From CAUYXS01 sp965248495 (lineage in GTDB: Bacteria > Chloroflexota > Dehalococcoidia > Lucifugimonadales > Australimonadaceae): a stretch of DNA of 64,000 bases. Every line of letters begins with the position of its first letter. Position 1 is the first letter of the stretch. Below, in pieces: positions 8,380-16,355 of this stretch. The position numbers and the translations under genes are program-made. The notes below the pieces were generated by a model. The model saw only the letters and a list, made by a program, of their open reading frames with translations, made no database searches and was not told where the DNA came from. The stretch spans positions 248,001 to 312,000 of the forward strand of contig CBDFJL010000003.1 in assembly GCA_965248495.1 (NCBI GenBank). The letters are read 5' to 3'.

Positions 8380-9398
8380 GCCGGGGTAGGCATCGGCGAC
8401 GTACTGAGGGATGATGAACGAGCTCTGCCAGTTGTCGTCCAGCGACTTACCGACGCTCCGGATCGCGCGGGCGCCGAAGGCAACCTCGTAGGTCCGTTGA
8501 TCGGTTGTGCGTGAGCATTGAGGACCTGGGCTGGCGCAGCGCCCCCCCCCGCCGCCGGACCGGCGCTTAGCCAGAGCTCCATGGTCACGTTCACTGCGCC
8601 CTGGACCAGGTACCCCCTCAAGGCATTGGTGCTGACGGCAACTTCGTTGGTCGGGTACCCATAGCCAAACTCGACTATGGTGCGGGCTATCGCGTTCTGC
8701 AGTTGAATGGACTCCCAGCCACGATCAGCGAAGATGACCGTGGGCTTGGGTTGCCCCACTGTAGGCGTGGGTGTCGGCTTAGCCGCCACCTCACCGCTGG
8801 TCGCTGCGGTGAAGGTGTAGTCGTCGAACGCGATGCCACCAGGGAAAACGGAATAGAGGCGCAGGAATATCGTGGTGCCGTCCGTGGGAAGGCCGGTCAC
8901 TTCCGTGGACCCGCCTTCGACCCTGCCGAGCCAGTGCTCGTCGCCACCTCGGCTGGCTCCCACCCAGATGTAGTGAGTCGACGCACCGGAACCGGGGTCC
9001 CATTCAAAGAGCACGGTGTCCCCGGACAGCGTGATGCCATCGGGTGGCCAAAGTAGTCGTGCCGCCTGCTCGACCACCGGGACCGGAGTAGGCGTGGGAC
9101 TGGTCAGTGGCACGGGCGTTGGCGCGAGTGTCGAATCAATGGCACGCAGCACCCTTCCAGCGACACCCGGCGCTACCCATGATTTCCAGTCGTCGGTATT
9201 CAGGAGGAACCACTCCGCAGCAGCCTGCACGTCTCCATCCAGCTCGCCCAAGCGCGTCTGAGCAGCGAACTGGTTGGCCGCATCAAACTCCCAGCGCCCG
9301 AATAAGTCGACCAGGTCCGGCGCGACCAGGCCACCTCGTTGTGCATTACGATGAGCACCTCGGCAAGCGGGTAGGCGCAGGCGAATTCGCCCTCCCAA
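8262..9398 (-). CDS. Segment 3: end of OpuAC 1, Fn3/Ig-like module, start of OpuAC 2
   Basis: Real coding runs from APDLVDLFGRWEF (about 9325) through WFLLNTDDWKSWVAPGVA, a short Thr/Pro linker and a beta-rich module (LLWPPDGITLSGDTVLFEW ... FLRLYSVFPGG). A second linker and the start of OpuAC domain 2 (PTVIFADRGWESIQLQNAIA) follow. After the nine-C tract at 8542-8550 the frame is lost; the sequence below about 8500 in this frame is shadow. Confidence 0.65.
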   Translation of the reverse strand: MGGRIRLRLPACRGAHRNAQRGGLVAPDLVDLFGRWEFDAANQFAAQTRLGELDGDVQAAAEWFLLNTDDWKSWVAPGVAGRVLRAIDSTLAPTPVPLTSPTPTPVPVVEQAARLLWPPDGITLSGDTVLFEWDPGSGASTHYIWVGASRGGDEHWLGRVEGGSTEVTGLPTDGTTIFLRLYSVFPGGIAFDDYTFTAATSGEVAAKPTPTPTVGQPKPTVIFADRGWESIQLQNAIARTIVEFGYGYPTNEVAVSTNALRGYLVQGAVNVTMELWLSAGPAAGGGAAPAQVLNAHAQPINGPTRLPSAPARSGASVSRWTTTGRARSSSLSTSPMPTPACVLSRTWLSIGSFSKRQRRPERRGCSIVALAGSARVST

Positions 9399-9904
9399 CA
9401 GGCATCTGAGTACCGGGGCTCTTCGAGCAGGTAGTAGCCCCCTAGCTCCGTGTTCAGCTTGTGCGTGAGGGTCGTCGGCCCCCAGTAGTAGAACAGGAGG
9501 GGTTCGCGAGCCACGAATGCCGATTCAATGGCCGTCGCGAGCGCGGCTGCCGAACCGGGGTCGACGAGCTGGACGTAGTCCTGCAGACCGTAAGCCGTTA
9601 CCTGCGTCGCGTTGATCTGCTCGCACTGCCACCCGGGGATGCAATTGAGCAATCGGGCCTGCCCTGGTGTTTCTGGTGACTCGAACAGCTGCCAGTGGGT
9701 AGCCAGATCCCCAACGCTACGCAGGCCGGGGTTCGCATCGGCGATGTACCGAGGGATGATGAAGGAGCTCTGCCAGTTGTCATCCAACGACTTGCCGACG
9801 CGCCGTATCGAGCCGCCAGCCACCGCGGCGTCGTATTCCTCTTGCTGGTTCGGCACCCAGATTTCCATGGATACGTTCGCGCGGCCGTCGACGAGCGCCT
9901 GCAT
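9200..9904 (-). CDS. Segment 2: first OpuAC (glycine betaine/choline-type) binding domain
   Basis: This frame is open from about 10060 and carries ESARLQNAIARTIVEFGYRY, NVSMEIWVPNQQEEYD, DDNWQSSFIIPRYIADANPG and EPLLFYYWGPTTLTHKL, the layout of OpuAC/ProX substrate-binding proteins of quaternary-amine ABC transporters. It is closely similar to the sensor domain of the adjacent kinase. The frame breaks near 9330 after EVLIVMHNEVA; one extra C would continue directly into LVAPDLVDLFGRWEF. Confidence 0.7.
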   Translation of the reverse strand: MQALVDGRANVSMEIWVPNQQEEYDAAVAGGSIRRVGKSLDDNWQSSFIIPRYIADANPGLRSVGDLATHWQLFESPETPGQARLLNCIPGWQCEQINATQVTAYGLQDYVQLVDPGSAAALATAIESAFVAREPLLFYYWGPTTLTHKLNTELGGYYLLEEPRYSDACWEGEFACAYPLAEVLIVMHNEVAWSRRTWSTYSGAGSLMRPTSSLLRRAWASWMETCRLLRSGSS

Positions 9905-9908
9905 CAGG

Positions 9909-10184
9909 TCACCGATGCTTCCCTCGACGCTTTCCGTGGGGTATCTGTAGCCAAACTCGACAATGGTGCGGGCTATCGCGTTCTGCAGCCGCGCGGACTC
10001 CCAGTCCAGTTCGGCGAAGATGATTGTGGGTTTCCCTGAAACGGTGGTGACCGTTGGCGCCGGGGTCAGCCGGTTCTTCCGCGGCGGGGGTCAGGCCCTC
10101 TCGCGGCGCGTCCTGAATCTCGCCACCATCACACGCGGCCAAGACCATGATCAGGAATATAGGCAACAACAAACGAAGCGTCAT
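9909..10184 (-). CDS. Segment 1: lipoprotein signal peptide and linker of the OpuAC lipoprotein
   Basis: Starts MTLRLLLPIFLIMVLAACDG, a type II signal peptide with lipobox LAAC, so the protein should be a lipid-anchored extracytoplasmic protein. The frame is good to EEPADPG; past about 10068 it turns to His/Arg-rich nonsense. The neighbouring frame then reads TPAPTVTTVSGKPTIIFAEL, the start of the first OpuAC domain. Confidence 0.65.
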   Translation of the reverse strand: MTLRLLLPIFLIMVLAACDGGEIQDAPREGLTPAAEEPADPGANGHHRFRETHNHLRRTGLGVRAAAERDSPHHCRVWLQIPHGKRRGKHR

Positions 10185-12737
10185 TCAATCCACTAACGGT
10201 ATGGTGATCGCTGCCAACACGTCGTCCGCCACGCCCGGCGCGACCCAGCTCTTCCACTCGGTGGTGTTGGTGAGGAACCAGTCGGCCACGTCCGGGAAGC
10301 CCGCGCCGGATTGGCTCAGGTAGGCCTCGGCCTGGCGCTGGATCCCTGCGCTGAACTCCCACTTCTCGAAGAACTCGATAAGGTCGGGCGCTTGCTCCAA
10401 AAGGTCCTCGTGCATGGCGATGACAACCTCTGTCGTCTGATATGCGCAGCCGACATCCCTGCTCCAGCACTCGTCGCTGTAGGGCGGCTCCTCGAGGATG
10501 TGGTACCCGCCTAGATCGTTCTCCAAGTCATAGGACAGCGTGGTTGGGCCCCAGTAGTAGAACAGGATGTCCTCTTTCTTCTCGAAGGCCGCTCGTATCT
10601 CAGCCTCCAGCGCCGCCCCGGAGCCCGGGTTCACCGGCCAGATACTATCCCCGAGCCCGTACACACTGATCTTCTTCTCGTTGATCCACTCGCACTCCCA
10701 ACCGGAGATGCAGTTCAGCAGCCGGGCCCTGCCGTTGCTGTCGGGTGTGACGAACAGGTGGGCGTAGTCCGGCAGGTCGCTTACGGACCGTAGACCAGGG
10801 TTCGCATCCGCCGTGTACTGCGGAATGATGAACGTGGCCTGCCAGTTGTCCTCGCGGCTGTTGCCGATCCTCCAGATGGTCCCGGTGGCGATGGCCGCGT
10901 CGTAGTAGGCGGGCTGCTGGTTCGGGACCGAGATCTCCATCGTGATGTTGGTTTGACCGCTGATCAGCGCCGCCATCAGCGGGGCGGCGCCACCGGATAC
11001 AGCGTCGGTTTCGTAGCCGTAGCCCTCCTCGAGGATGCGGCGGGCGATGGCATTCTGGATCTGGGCACTGTCCCAGTTCAGCTCGGAGAAAATCACCGTT
11101 GGCTTATCAGCCGCAGCTGCCGGTGGCGCCGTAGTCGGTGTCGCGGTCGCGGCCGGCGCAGTTGGGCTCGTCGGCGTCGGCGCCGGCCCGGCGGCCCGGA
11201 AGATCGCAGTTATGGTCATGGCTCGATCGACCGTGATCTCCACCGAAGCGACAGAGGGGGTTGCCAAGTCGGTCCCAGTCCAGGCCCCGAAAACGAATCC
11301 AGAGTCAGGCATCGCGGTCAGCGTCACCGTCGCTCCCGGCCGAGGTGTGACCACGTTCTCTGACACGACCGTGTCGACGACGTAGTCCCCGTATACGGCC
11401 GGCTGAGCGGGATCGAGTAGGACACGACCCCCTGGAGAGCTATCAATGCGCAGGGTCAACGTTTCGGGCACAGCCACATCGGTGCCGTTCCCTGCCACCA
11501 CACCGGTCCCTTGCCCATCCCCAGTTGGAGGCACGCCATTGTTATCCTCTGCCGCCACACCGGTCCCCGGTCCATCCCCGGCTGAAGGCACATCGCCACC
11601 GGGCGCTGCCACCTCAGGAGCACCAGCTCCGTCAGCAGGCGAGGGGTTGAGGAGGCTATCGAAGACCCCCATGCGCAGGCCCGTCGTGCCCAAGGCGAGG
11701 ACGATGGCTATAGAGAGGACGGCACCGGTCCACGCGAAGCGACGCCGGTTGGTCCGTTGCCACGCCCTGGCCCAAGACTCGAGCCACGTCGTCGATGGGC
11801 TTCGAGCCCTCCGAGCGACGGCGCTGGCCGCCGAGGCCGGGGCGGGTGCCACTGCGGGAAGCGGCTGAGCCTGAGGGCGTGGCGACGACGGCCGCGCCTG
11901 TCTGCCGCCTGCCGCGCTACGCCCCGCAGATGGAACCGTCTGTTGGAGGGCTGTGATCAGGGCTGCGGGAGTCTGGTACCGCCTTGCGGGGTCCTTCTCA
12001 AGACATCGACTCACCACACGCTCCAGTTCGCGGGGGACGTCTCCCCTCAACCGACGGACGGGCTGCGGTCGCACCTCGATGTGCTGACGAATGATCTCGT
12101 AGGGCGTGTCTGCGTCGAAGGGAACCTTCGCGGCGAGCATCTGAAACAGCACCACACCGAGGGCGTAGAGGTCGGCACGAACGTCGACCGTGTCGCCTCG
12201 GGCCTGTTCCGGACTCATATAGTGAGGGGTTCCCATCACGGCACCAGTTCGGGTCATCGTGGACAGGGCCTCCGCTCGACTGATGCCGAAGTCAGTCACC
12301 TTGGCCACGCCGTCGGCGTCGATCAGGACGTTTCGGGGTTTGATATCTCGGTGCACGATGCCCCGGGCCGCTGCGGCCTGCAGCCCCAATGCGATCTGGA
12401 CTGTGATGGCCACCGCTCGTTCTACGGGCATCTGACCTTGGGCCCGCATCACGTCGTGCAGGCTGACGGGCAGGTATTCCTGGGTCATAAAGTAGCTCTG
12501 GTCGTGATGACCTACTTCGAAGATCCGCACAACGTTGGGGTGAGAGATGGAGGCAGCTAGTTGGGCTTCTCTGCGGAATCGTTCTAGGTAGACCGCGTCA
12601 CCCGAAAGGTGCTCGTGCAGTACCTTCACCGCAACGATCTGGCCGGTCCGCTGGTCCCAGGCCCGAAACACGGTCGCCTGGCCACCCGCGGCTATTCGTT
12701 CGAGAATCTGATAGTTGCCGATTCGCTGCTGCATCAT
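10185..12737 (-). CDS. Transmembrane Ser/Thr protein kinase with extracytoplasmic OpuAC sensor domain
   Basis: 850 aa. The PknB-type kinase domain (residues 9-268) has a Gly-loop at 16-24, VAVK Lys38, Glu57, the catalytic loop HRDIKPRN with Asp131, DFG 149-151 and the activation segment to GTPHYMSPEQ, so it should be active. A basic/Pro juxtamembrane stretch leads to a TM helix at about 334-354, a Pro/Gly/Asp-rich stalk and a beta-repeat of InlB-B type (about 430-515: PGATVTLTAMPDSGFVFGAW). The OpuAC domain (about 545-850) carries NWDSAQIQNAIARRI, MEISVPNQQ, EDNWQATFIIPQYTADANPG and FYYWGPTTLSYDL. The domain should face outside and bind a small ligand such as a quaternary amine; ligand identity is inferred only. 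It lies upstream of and abuts the OpuAC lipoprotein, and downstream of PP2C and FHA genes. Confidence 0.9.
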   Translation of the reverse strand: MMQQRIGNYQILERIAAGGQATVFRAWDQRTGQIVAVKVLHEHLSGDAVYLERFRREAQLAASISHPNVVRIFEVGHHDQSYFMTQEYLPVSLHDVMRAQGQMPVERAVAITVQIALGLQAAAARGIVHRDIKPRNVLIDADGVAKVTDFGISRAEALSTMTRTGAVMGTPHYMSPEQARGDTVDVRADLYALGVVLFQMLAAKVPFDADTPYEIIRQHIEVRPQPVRRLRGDVPRELERVVSRCLEKDPARRYQTPAALITALQQTVPSAGRSAAGGRQARPSSPRPQAQPLPAVAPAPASAASAVARRARSPSTTWLESWARAWQRTNRRRFAWTGAVLSIAIVLALGTTGLRMGVFDSLLNPSPADGAGAPEVAAPGGDVPSAGDGPGTGVAAEDNNGVPPTGDGQGTGVVAGNGTDVAVPETLTLRIDSSPGGRVLLDPAQPAVYGDYVVDTVVSENVVTPRPGATVTLTAMPDSGFVFGAWTGTDLATPSVASVEITVDRAMTITAIFRAAGPAPTPTSPTAPAATATPTTAPPAAAADKPTVIFSELNWDSAQIQNAIARRILEEGYGYETDAVSGGAAPLMAALISGQTNITMEISVPNQQPAYYDAAIATGTIWRIGNSREDNWQATFIIPQYTADANPGLRSVSDLPDYAHLFVTPDSNGRARLLNCISGWECEWINEKKISVYGLGDSIWPVNPGSGAALEAEIRAAFEKKEDILFYYWGPTTLSYDLENDLGGYHILEEPPYSDECWSRDVGCAYQTTEVVIAMHEDLLEQAPDLIEFFEKWEFSAGIQRQAEAYLSQSGAGFPDVADWFLTNTTEWKSWVAPGVADDVLAAITIPLVD

Positions 12738-12840
12738 CGAGCCTGCGGTAACTCACATCTCGTTCGCTGGGCGCACCCTAGACGCCTCATCGACGTCACA
12801 CCCGATGAGCACCTGATAGTCGACTGACAAACCACCGACA

Positions 12841-13806
12841 TCAACGACTCTCACCAGACCGATTGCTACTAAACGCGCGACGAGCCAGCCAGAACGGTCC
12901 CCAGATCGGGCTGAGCAACAGCAACCACGGCGAGAGGCGACGCCGACGGCCGCCTCGCACTCCCATGGTGGTCTGTTGGTGCCGAGCTCGGGTGGCACTG
13001 GAAGGGACGGCTACGCCGACCCGGTTCACTGCTGCTATGACGACCGTGCTGTTGTCGGGGCCGCCCCTCTCATTTGCCAGAGCAACGAGGTTCACGCACG
13101 CCTCTTGGGGAGATGCAGTGGTAGAGATCTGCTGGATCTCCTTGTCGCTCACCAAGCCGTGCAGCCCGTCGGAGCAGAGAAGCAAACGATCACCGTCAAG
13201 AAGCTCCACGGCTGTGGTGTCCACGGCGACTGTTCGTGCGATCCCTATCGCCCGAGTAAGCATATTGCGCTTCGGGTGTCGGGAAGCTTCAGCGGCGGAG
13301 AGCTTTCCAGCAGCCACTTGCTCGGCAACCCAACTGTGATCGTGTGTGACCTGCTGGATCTTGCCGTTTCGAAGGAGATAGGCCCGGGAGTCGCCAACCT
13401 GTGCCAGGATTGCCTGATTCCCGGCGACTAGCGCGGCGGTGAGCGTCGTCCCCATGCCGGAGAGATCGGGGTTCGCGGCCGCTTTGATGACAGCGTCATT
13501 GGCGTCCTCGTAAGCGGCCGCGAGGTGGTCCCGATATCCCTCCAACGTGGGGCGCCCGCGTTCGTCGTTGGCCGAAAGGCGGCTGATGAGCCGTTGGATC
13601 GCCATCGTGCTGGCAACATCGCCGCCCTTGTGACCTCCCATCCCGTCGGCTACCGCGATCAACGTATCCGCATCGAGTGGTGCGTTCGGGGCAAGCAGGG
13701 CGCAGTAGGCGTCCTGATTGCTTTTCCTTGCGCGACCGACATCAGTCAGTGACCCGATGGTGATGTCAGCTTGTTGGTCCGTGCGTCTTCGATCTTTACG
13801 GTCCAT
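12841..13806 (-). CDS. PP2C-family Ser/Thr protein phosphatase with C-terminal membrane anchor
   Basis: 321 aa. Metal-binding motifs of bacterial PP2C (Stp/PrpC) are present: SDxGRxRxxNQD (LTDVGRARKSNQDAY), VADGMGGHKGGDVAS, GMGTTLTAALV, QVGDSRAYLLR, LLLCSDGLHGLV and GGPDNSTVV. After residue ~270 come a basic stretch and a hydrophobic helix (SPWLLLLSPIWGPFWLARRA), so the enzyme is tethered to the membrane beside its presumed partner kinase. Only 4 bp separate it from the upstream FHA gene; the kinase starts 103 bp downstream. It should dephosphorylate the kinase and its FHA-bound targets. Confidence 0.92.
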   Translation of the reverse strand: MDRKDRRRTDQQADITIGSLTDVGRARKSNQDAYCALLAPNAPLDADTLIAVADGMGGHKGGDVASTMAIQRLISRLSANDERGRPTLEGYRDHLAAAYEDANDAVIKAAANPDLSGMGTTLTAALVAGNQAILAQVGDSRAYLLRNGKIQQVTHDHSWVAEQVAAGKLSAAEASRHPKRNMLTRAIGIARTVAVDTTAVELLDGDRLLLCSDGLHGLVSDKEIQQISTTASPQEACVNLVALANERGGPDNSTVVIAAVNRVGVAVPSSATRARHQQTTMGVRGGRRRRLSPWLLLLSPIWGPFWLARRAFSSNRSGESR

Positions 13807-13810
13807 ACCC

Positions 13811-15283
13811 TTACCCCTGATTGGGCTGCACTTGGGTGAAGACTAGCTCTGAGCCACCAACCTCAAGAAGGTCGCCTGACGTGAGCGCCTGTCCAGAGAG
13901 CCGTTTGCCGGCTACTTGTGTGCCCGACCGGCTCCCAAGATCGAACACCGTCACCTGCCCTGCTTCGACTCGTACAAGCGAGTGTCGCCTGCTGACCGTT
14001 TGGTCGCTCATGAGAATAGAACAGTCGTTGTCGCGACCAATTATGTTGTCTCCCTCGACGAGTCGGAAGCTCCTGCCCGCGTCCGGACCCGACTGCGCTA
14101 CCAGAACTCCGCCGGCGCTTGGACCTGATTCGACGATAGTCTGACCCGACAGCGTGCTCCGGTTCTCCGAGGTGGACCGTTCGGCCGGGACGAGCGTCAA
14201 CTCGCTTTGGCCTAGCTGAATCTGCTGGCCGGGCGAGAGACCTCGGCCTCCAACGGATTTGCCGTTGACACGGGTCCCACCGCGGCTCCCCACATCGATC
14301 GCGATGAACGAGCCGTTCTGGTAGCGCAGTACCGCATGGTGCCTGCTCGCGCCCGTGTCCGCGATGACTACTGTGTTGTCGCTATCTCGGCCAATCGTGG
14401 CATCGGCCGCCGCCAGCTGGTACGACGTGCCTTTCTGCGGACCGGACCGGACCGCCAGCCAGGCCATTACCATTTCAGGCTGCTGAATGATCATGGTCTC
14501 TCCGGGTTGAGCCGTGGCACCTGGGCCGCTGCTCGTTCCCCCCAGTTGGGTGCGCGCCGAGGTTTGCATGAACACCGCCTCGGTCGAACCGAGCTGGATG
14601 ATGGTGCCGGCAGCCAGGGGCTGTCGAGCGGTAGCTGCGGCACCATCGACCAGGGTCCCAGCCATACTCCCAGCGTCTTCCACCCAGAACCCCCCATCAG
14701 CCATGGTGATGTGAGCATGTGCCCGACTAACCGATGCGTCATCGAGGACCACATCGTTCTCAGTGCCCCGTCCAATCGTGGTGCCCTCGGGGTTCAGTGG
14801 GATCGATTGACCAGCACTCGGCCCGGTCCGGAGGAGCAGCCAAGCCTGAGTTGGCTCCTGGCCCCCGATGGTCTGTCCCCCTGAGGCCTCCCCGGCCATG
14901 GTCGCTGTGAACTGTGCAGTCACATCGGAGTCCCCGGGGACGGGTTCACCGAGGAGCCGGGCAGAACGCCTGGCCTGGATGAGGGGGCGCAGGACATACG
15001 TCAGTCCAACAACTATCCCCGCCGACTCTGCAACGACGCTCAGATAGCCGACCGTTGTCTCATCGCCAACCGAGATATCGATACCTAGTCGGACGAACGA
15101 TAGGGGTAGCGCCCCCAGGACTGCGCCCACCATCGTCGTCTTCAGGAGTAGGCCGGTGGGGGTCCAGTCCTTGCTCGCGAGCACGAGCACCGCGAGCACA
15201 AGGGCTACAACGAACCCGAAGAAGACCAACCACGAGTCGTACCAGAATGCAAGGAAACTTCCGTCTGTGAACTCAACTTGCAT
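13811..15283 (-). CDS. Membrane protein with three tandem FHA domains
   Basis: 490 aa. Three TM helices occupy residues ~12-110. A linker is followed by three phosphothreonine-binding FHA domains at about 148-240, 270-365 and 392-485, each with an IGR..(D/N) start and SR..H core (VSRAHAHI, ASRHHAVL, VSRRHSLV). The conserved Asn of the NG loop is kept in repeat 2 (GTRVNG) but is Asp in repeat 1 (GTLVDG) and Ala in repeat 3 (GTQVAG), suggesting unequal ligand binding. It probably acts as a membrane scaffold recruiting the phosphorylated kinase or its substrates. It is the first gene of the tight FHA-PP2C pair. Confidence 0.92.
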   Translation of the reverse strand: MQVEFTDGSFLAFWYDSWLVFFGFVVALVLAVLVLASKDWTPTGLLLKTTMVGAVLGALPLSFVRLGIDISVGDETTVGYLSVVAESAGIVVGLTYVLRPLIQARRSARLLGEPVPGDSDVTAQFTATMAGEASGGQTIGGQEPTQAWLLLRTGPSAGQSIPLNPEGTTIGRGTENDVVLDDASVSRAHAHITMADGGFWVEDAGSMAGTLVDGAAATARQPLAAGTIIQLGSTEAVFMQTSARTQLGGTSSGPGATAQPGETMIIQQPEMVMAWLAVRSGPQKGTSYQLAAADATIGRDSDNTVVIADTGASRHHAVLRYQNGSFIAIDVGSRGGTRVNGKSVGGRGLSPGQQIQLGQSELTLVPAERSTSENRSTLSGQTIVESGPSAGGVLVAQSGPDAGRSFRLVEGDNIIGRDNDCSILMSDQTVSRRHSLVRVEAGQVTVFDLGSRSGTQVAGKRLSGQALTSGDLLEVGGSELVFTQVQPNQG

Positions 15284-15360
15284 AACGCCCCTCCCATTGG
15301 AGCAGTGCTCCGCGTGATGGGACGATCTTGGCAGAGGGTTGAGCGCGCTTCCTGAGGAGT

Positions 15361-15374
15361 GGCTGACGTCAGCC
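15361..15374. promoter_or_regulatory. GGCTGACGTCAGCC perfect palindrome upstream of the triple-FHA gene
   Basis: A 14-bp perfect palindrome made of two GTCAG half-sites back to back, with a further CTGAC at 15385-15389. It sits between the end of the FHA-winged-helix regulator gene and the start of the FHA membrane-protein gene. The same pentamer forms the direct repeats at 16210-16245, so a common regulator is plausible. Function is inferred. Confidence 0.4.
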
Positions 15375-15393
15375 CTACGAGCACCTGACGCGA

Positions 15394-16095
15394 TCAGCCT
15401 TCAGCTAGCTTGTAGCCAAATCCTCTAACGGTTATCACGTAGCGAGGGCTCGAAGGGAAGGCTTCGATCCGTAAGCGGATCCGCCTGACGCACTGCTCAA
15501 TCTCCTGGTCACCTACGTCCTCCGGACGCTCGGGCCAGCCCGCTTCTGCAATCTGGTCTTTACTGCAAGCAGCCCCTCGGCGTCCGAACAGGAGCTCTAG
15601 CACGTCGAACTCTTTCCGCGAAAGCGGCGGCGCGAGCTTCCGTCCCTCAACATGCACTTCCCTAGATCGATGATCTACGAGAAGACTGCCGCGGTCGCCT
15701 CCTGGGTCCGACGGCAGCGTGATGGTTGAACTTGCGGTCCGGAACCTCAGCACCACCTGGCCACGCGCGAGTTCTATCTTGTCTCCGTTAGCCAGTAGGT
15801 GGCCCGCCTGTGATAGGCGGACTCCATTCACAATGGTGCCGTTCTTGCTCCCGAGATCGAATAGCCGATGTCCGTCGTCAGTCATACGGACTTCCGCATG
15901 TCGACGGGAGACAAACGGGCTATCGATCGCCAAGTGTGCGCCTGGCGGCTTACCCATTACGCACGGCAACGAATCCAGCGGGAACACGCTGGCGTCGCTC
16001 GCTCCTTGTTCGACCACGAGCACCGGTGGCAACGCGTTATCGATCACTATCCTCCCGCGAGAAACGAGCCTGAACCTGCGCCGGTATCCGTTCAA
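15394..16095 (-). CDS. FHA-domain winged-helix transcriptional regulator
   Basis: 233 aa. An N-terminal FHA domain (about 25-115: VSRRHAEVRMTDDGHRLFDL, GSKNGTIVNG) is joined to a C-terminal OmpR/PhoB-type winged helix (about 145-230: LSRKEFDVLELLFGRRGA, QCVRRIRLRIE, YVITVRGFGYKL). The usual GR of the first FHA strand is GK here (CVMGKPPGAHL). This is EmbR-like logic with the domains in reverse order: phosphothreonine binding should couple the kinase to transcription. It lies first in the minus-strand signalling cluster and is divergent from the secreted-protein gene at 16356. Direct-repeat operator candidates lie between. Confidence 0.9.
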   Translation of the reverse strand: MNGYRRRFRLVSRGRIVIDNALPPVLVVEQGASDASVFPLDSLPCVMGKPPGAHLAIDSPFVSRRHAEVRMTDDGHRLFDLGSKNGTIVNGVRLSQAGHLLANGDKIELARGQVVLRFRTASSTITLPSDPGGDRGSLLVDHRSREVHVEGRKLAPPLSRKEFDVLELLFGRRGAACSKDQIAEAGWPERPEDVGDQEIEQCVRRIRLRIEAFPSSPRYVITVRGFGYKLAEG

Positions 16096-16209
16096 GGGCT
16101 GAACCTAGCACAGCCGACGGGCCTCATACCAACGAAACTCGTAGAGACGCCGGAAGTGAGATCGCCAGTCGCGCAGGGCGGGTAAGTAGGACCCTTGTTG
16201 AAACGGAGG

Positions 16210-16245
16210 GTCAGGGTTGTCAGCGGTTTGTCAGGCGGGTGTCAG
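16210..16245 (+). promoter_or_regulatory. Four GTCAG direct repeats, candidate winged-helix operator
   Basis: GTCAG begins at 16210, 16219, 16230 and 16241, spacing 9, 11 and 11 bp, i.e. about one helical turn. OmpR/PhoB/SARP-type winged-helix proteins characteristically bind such 11-bp direct repeats. The site lies in the 260-bp divergent region between the FHA-winged-helix regulator and the secreted-protein gene, so it could control both. Confidence 0.5.
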
Positions 16246-16355
16246 GTTCTTATTGGGTGCCACGCTAGTGAGGTTCCTATCGTGCGCTCAGCGGATGCGG
16301 AGACTCAACCGCGTTAGCGCGGGAGAAAGACCTTAGGAAACCGGGAGGTGTTATT

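Larger units (their letters stand above)
6703..10184 (-). pseudogene. Large lipoprotein with two OpuAC ligand-binding domains, broken by three frameshifts (whole locus)
   Basis: Read through three single-base frameshifts, this is one ~1,160-aa secreted lipoprotein. It has a lipobox signal peptide, OpuAC domain 1, a Thr/Pro linker, an Fn3/Ig-like module, OpuAC domain 2, a long Thr/Pro linker, an Ig-like module and a GWNLISLP-type C-terminal surface module. Breaks lie near 10068 (one extra base), 9330 (one C missing from a short C run) and 8542-8550 (nine-C run). The ATG at 10184 directly abuts the kinase gene's TGA, so translation is probably coupled. The OpuAC domains are clear paralogues of the one on the kinase. 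Because two of the breaks are in homopolymers, assembly error is as likely as true decay; if error, this is an intact CDS. Confidence 0.75.

Noticed and set aside
6703..12737. Glycine-betaine ABC transporter operon
   Set aside because: OpuAC domains are present but no OpuA ATPase or OpuAB permease is encoded nearby; the partners are kinase, phosphatase and FHA proteins.
15394..16095. Ordinary OmpR response regulator
   Set aside because: There is no receiver domain; the N-terminal half is an FHA domain, so input is phosphothreonine, not a histidine kinase.
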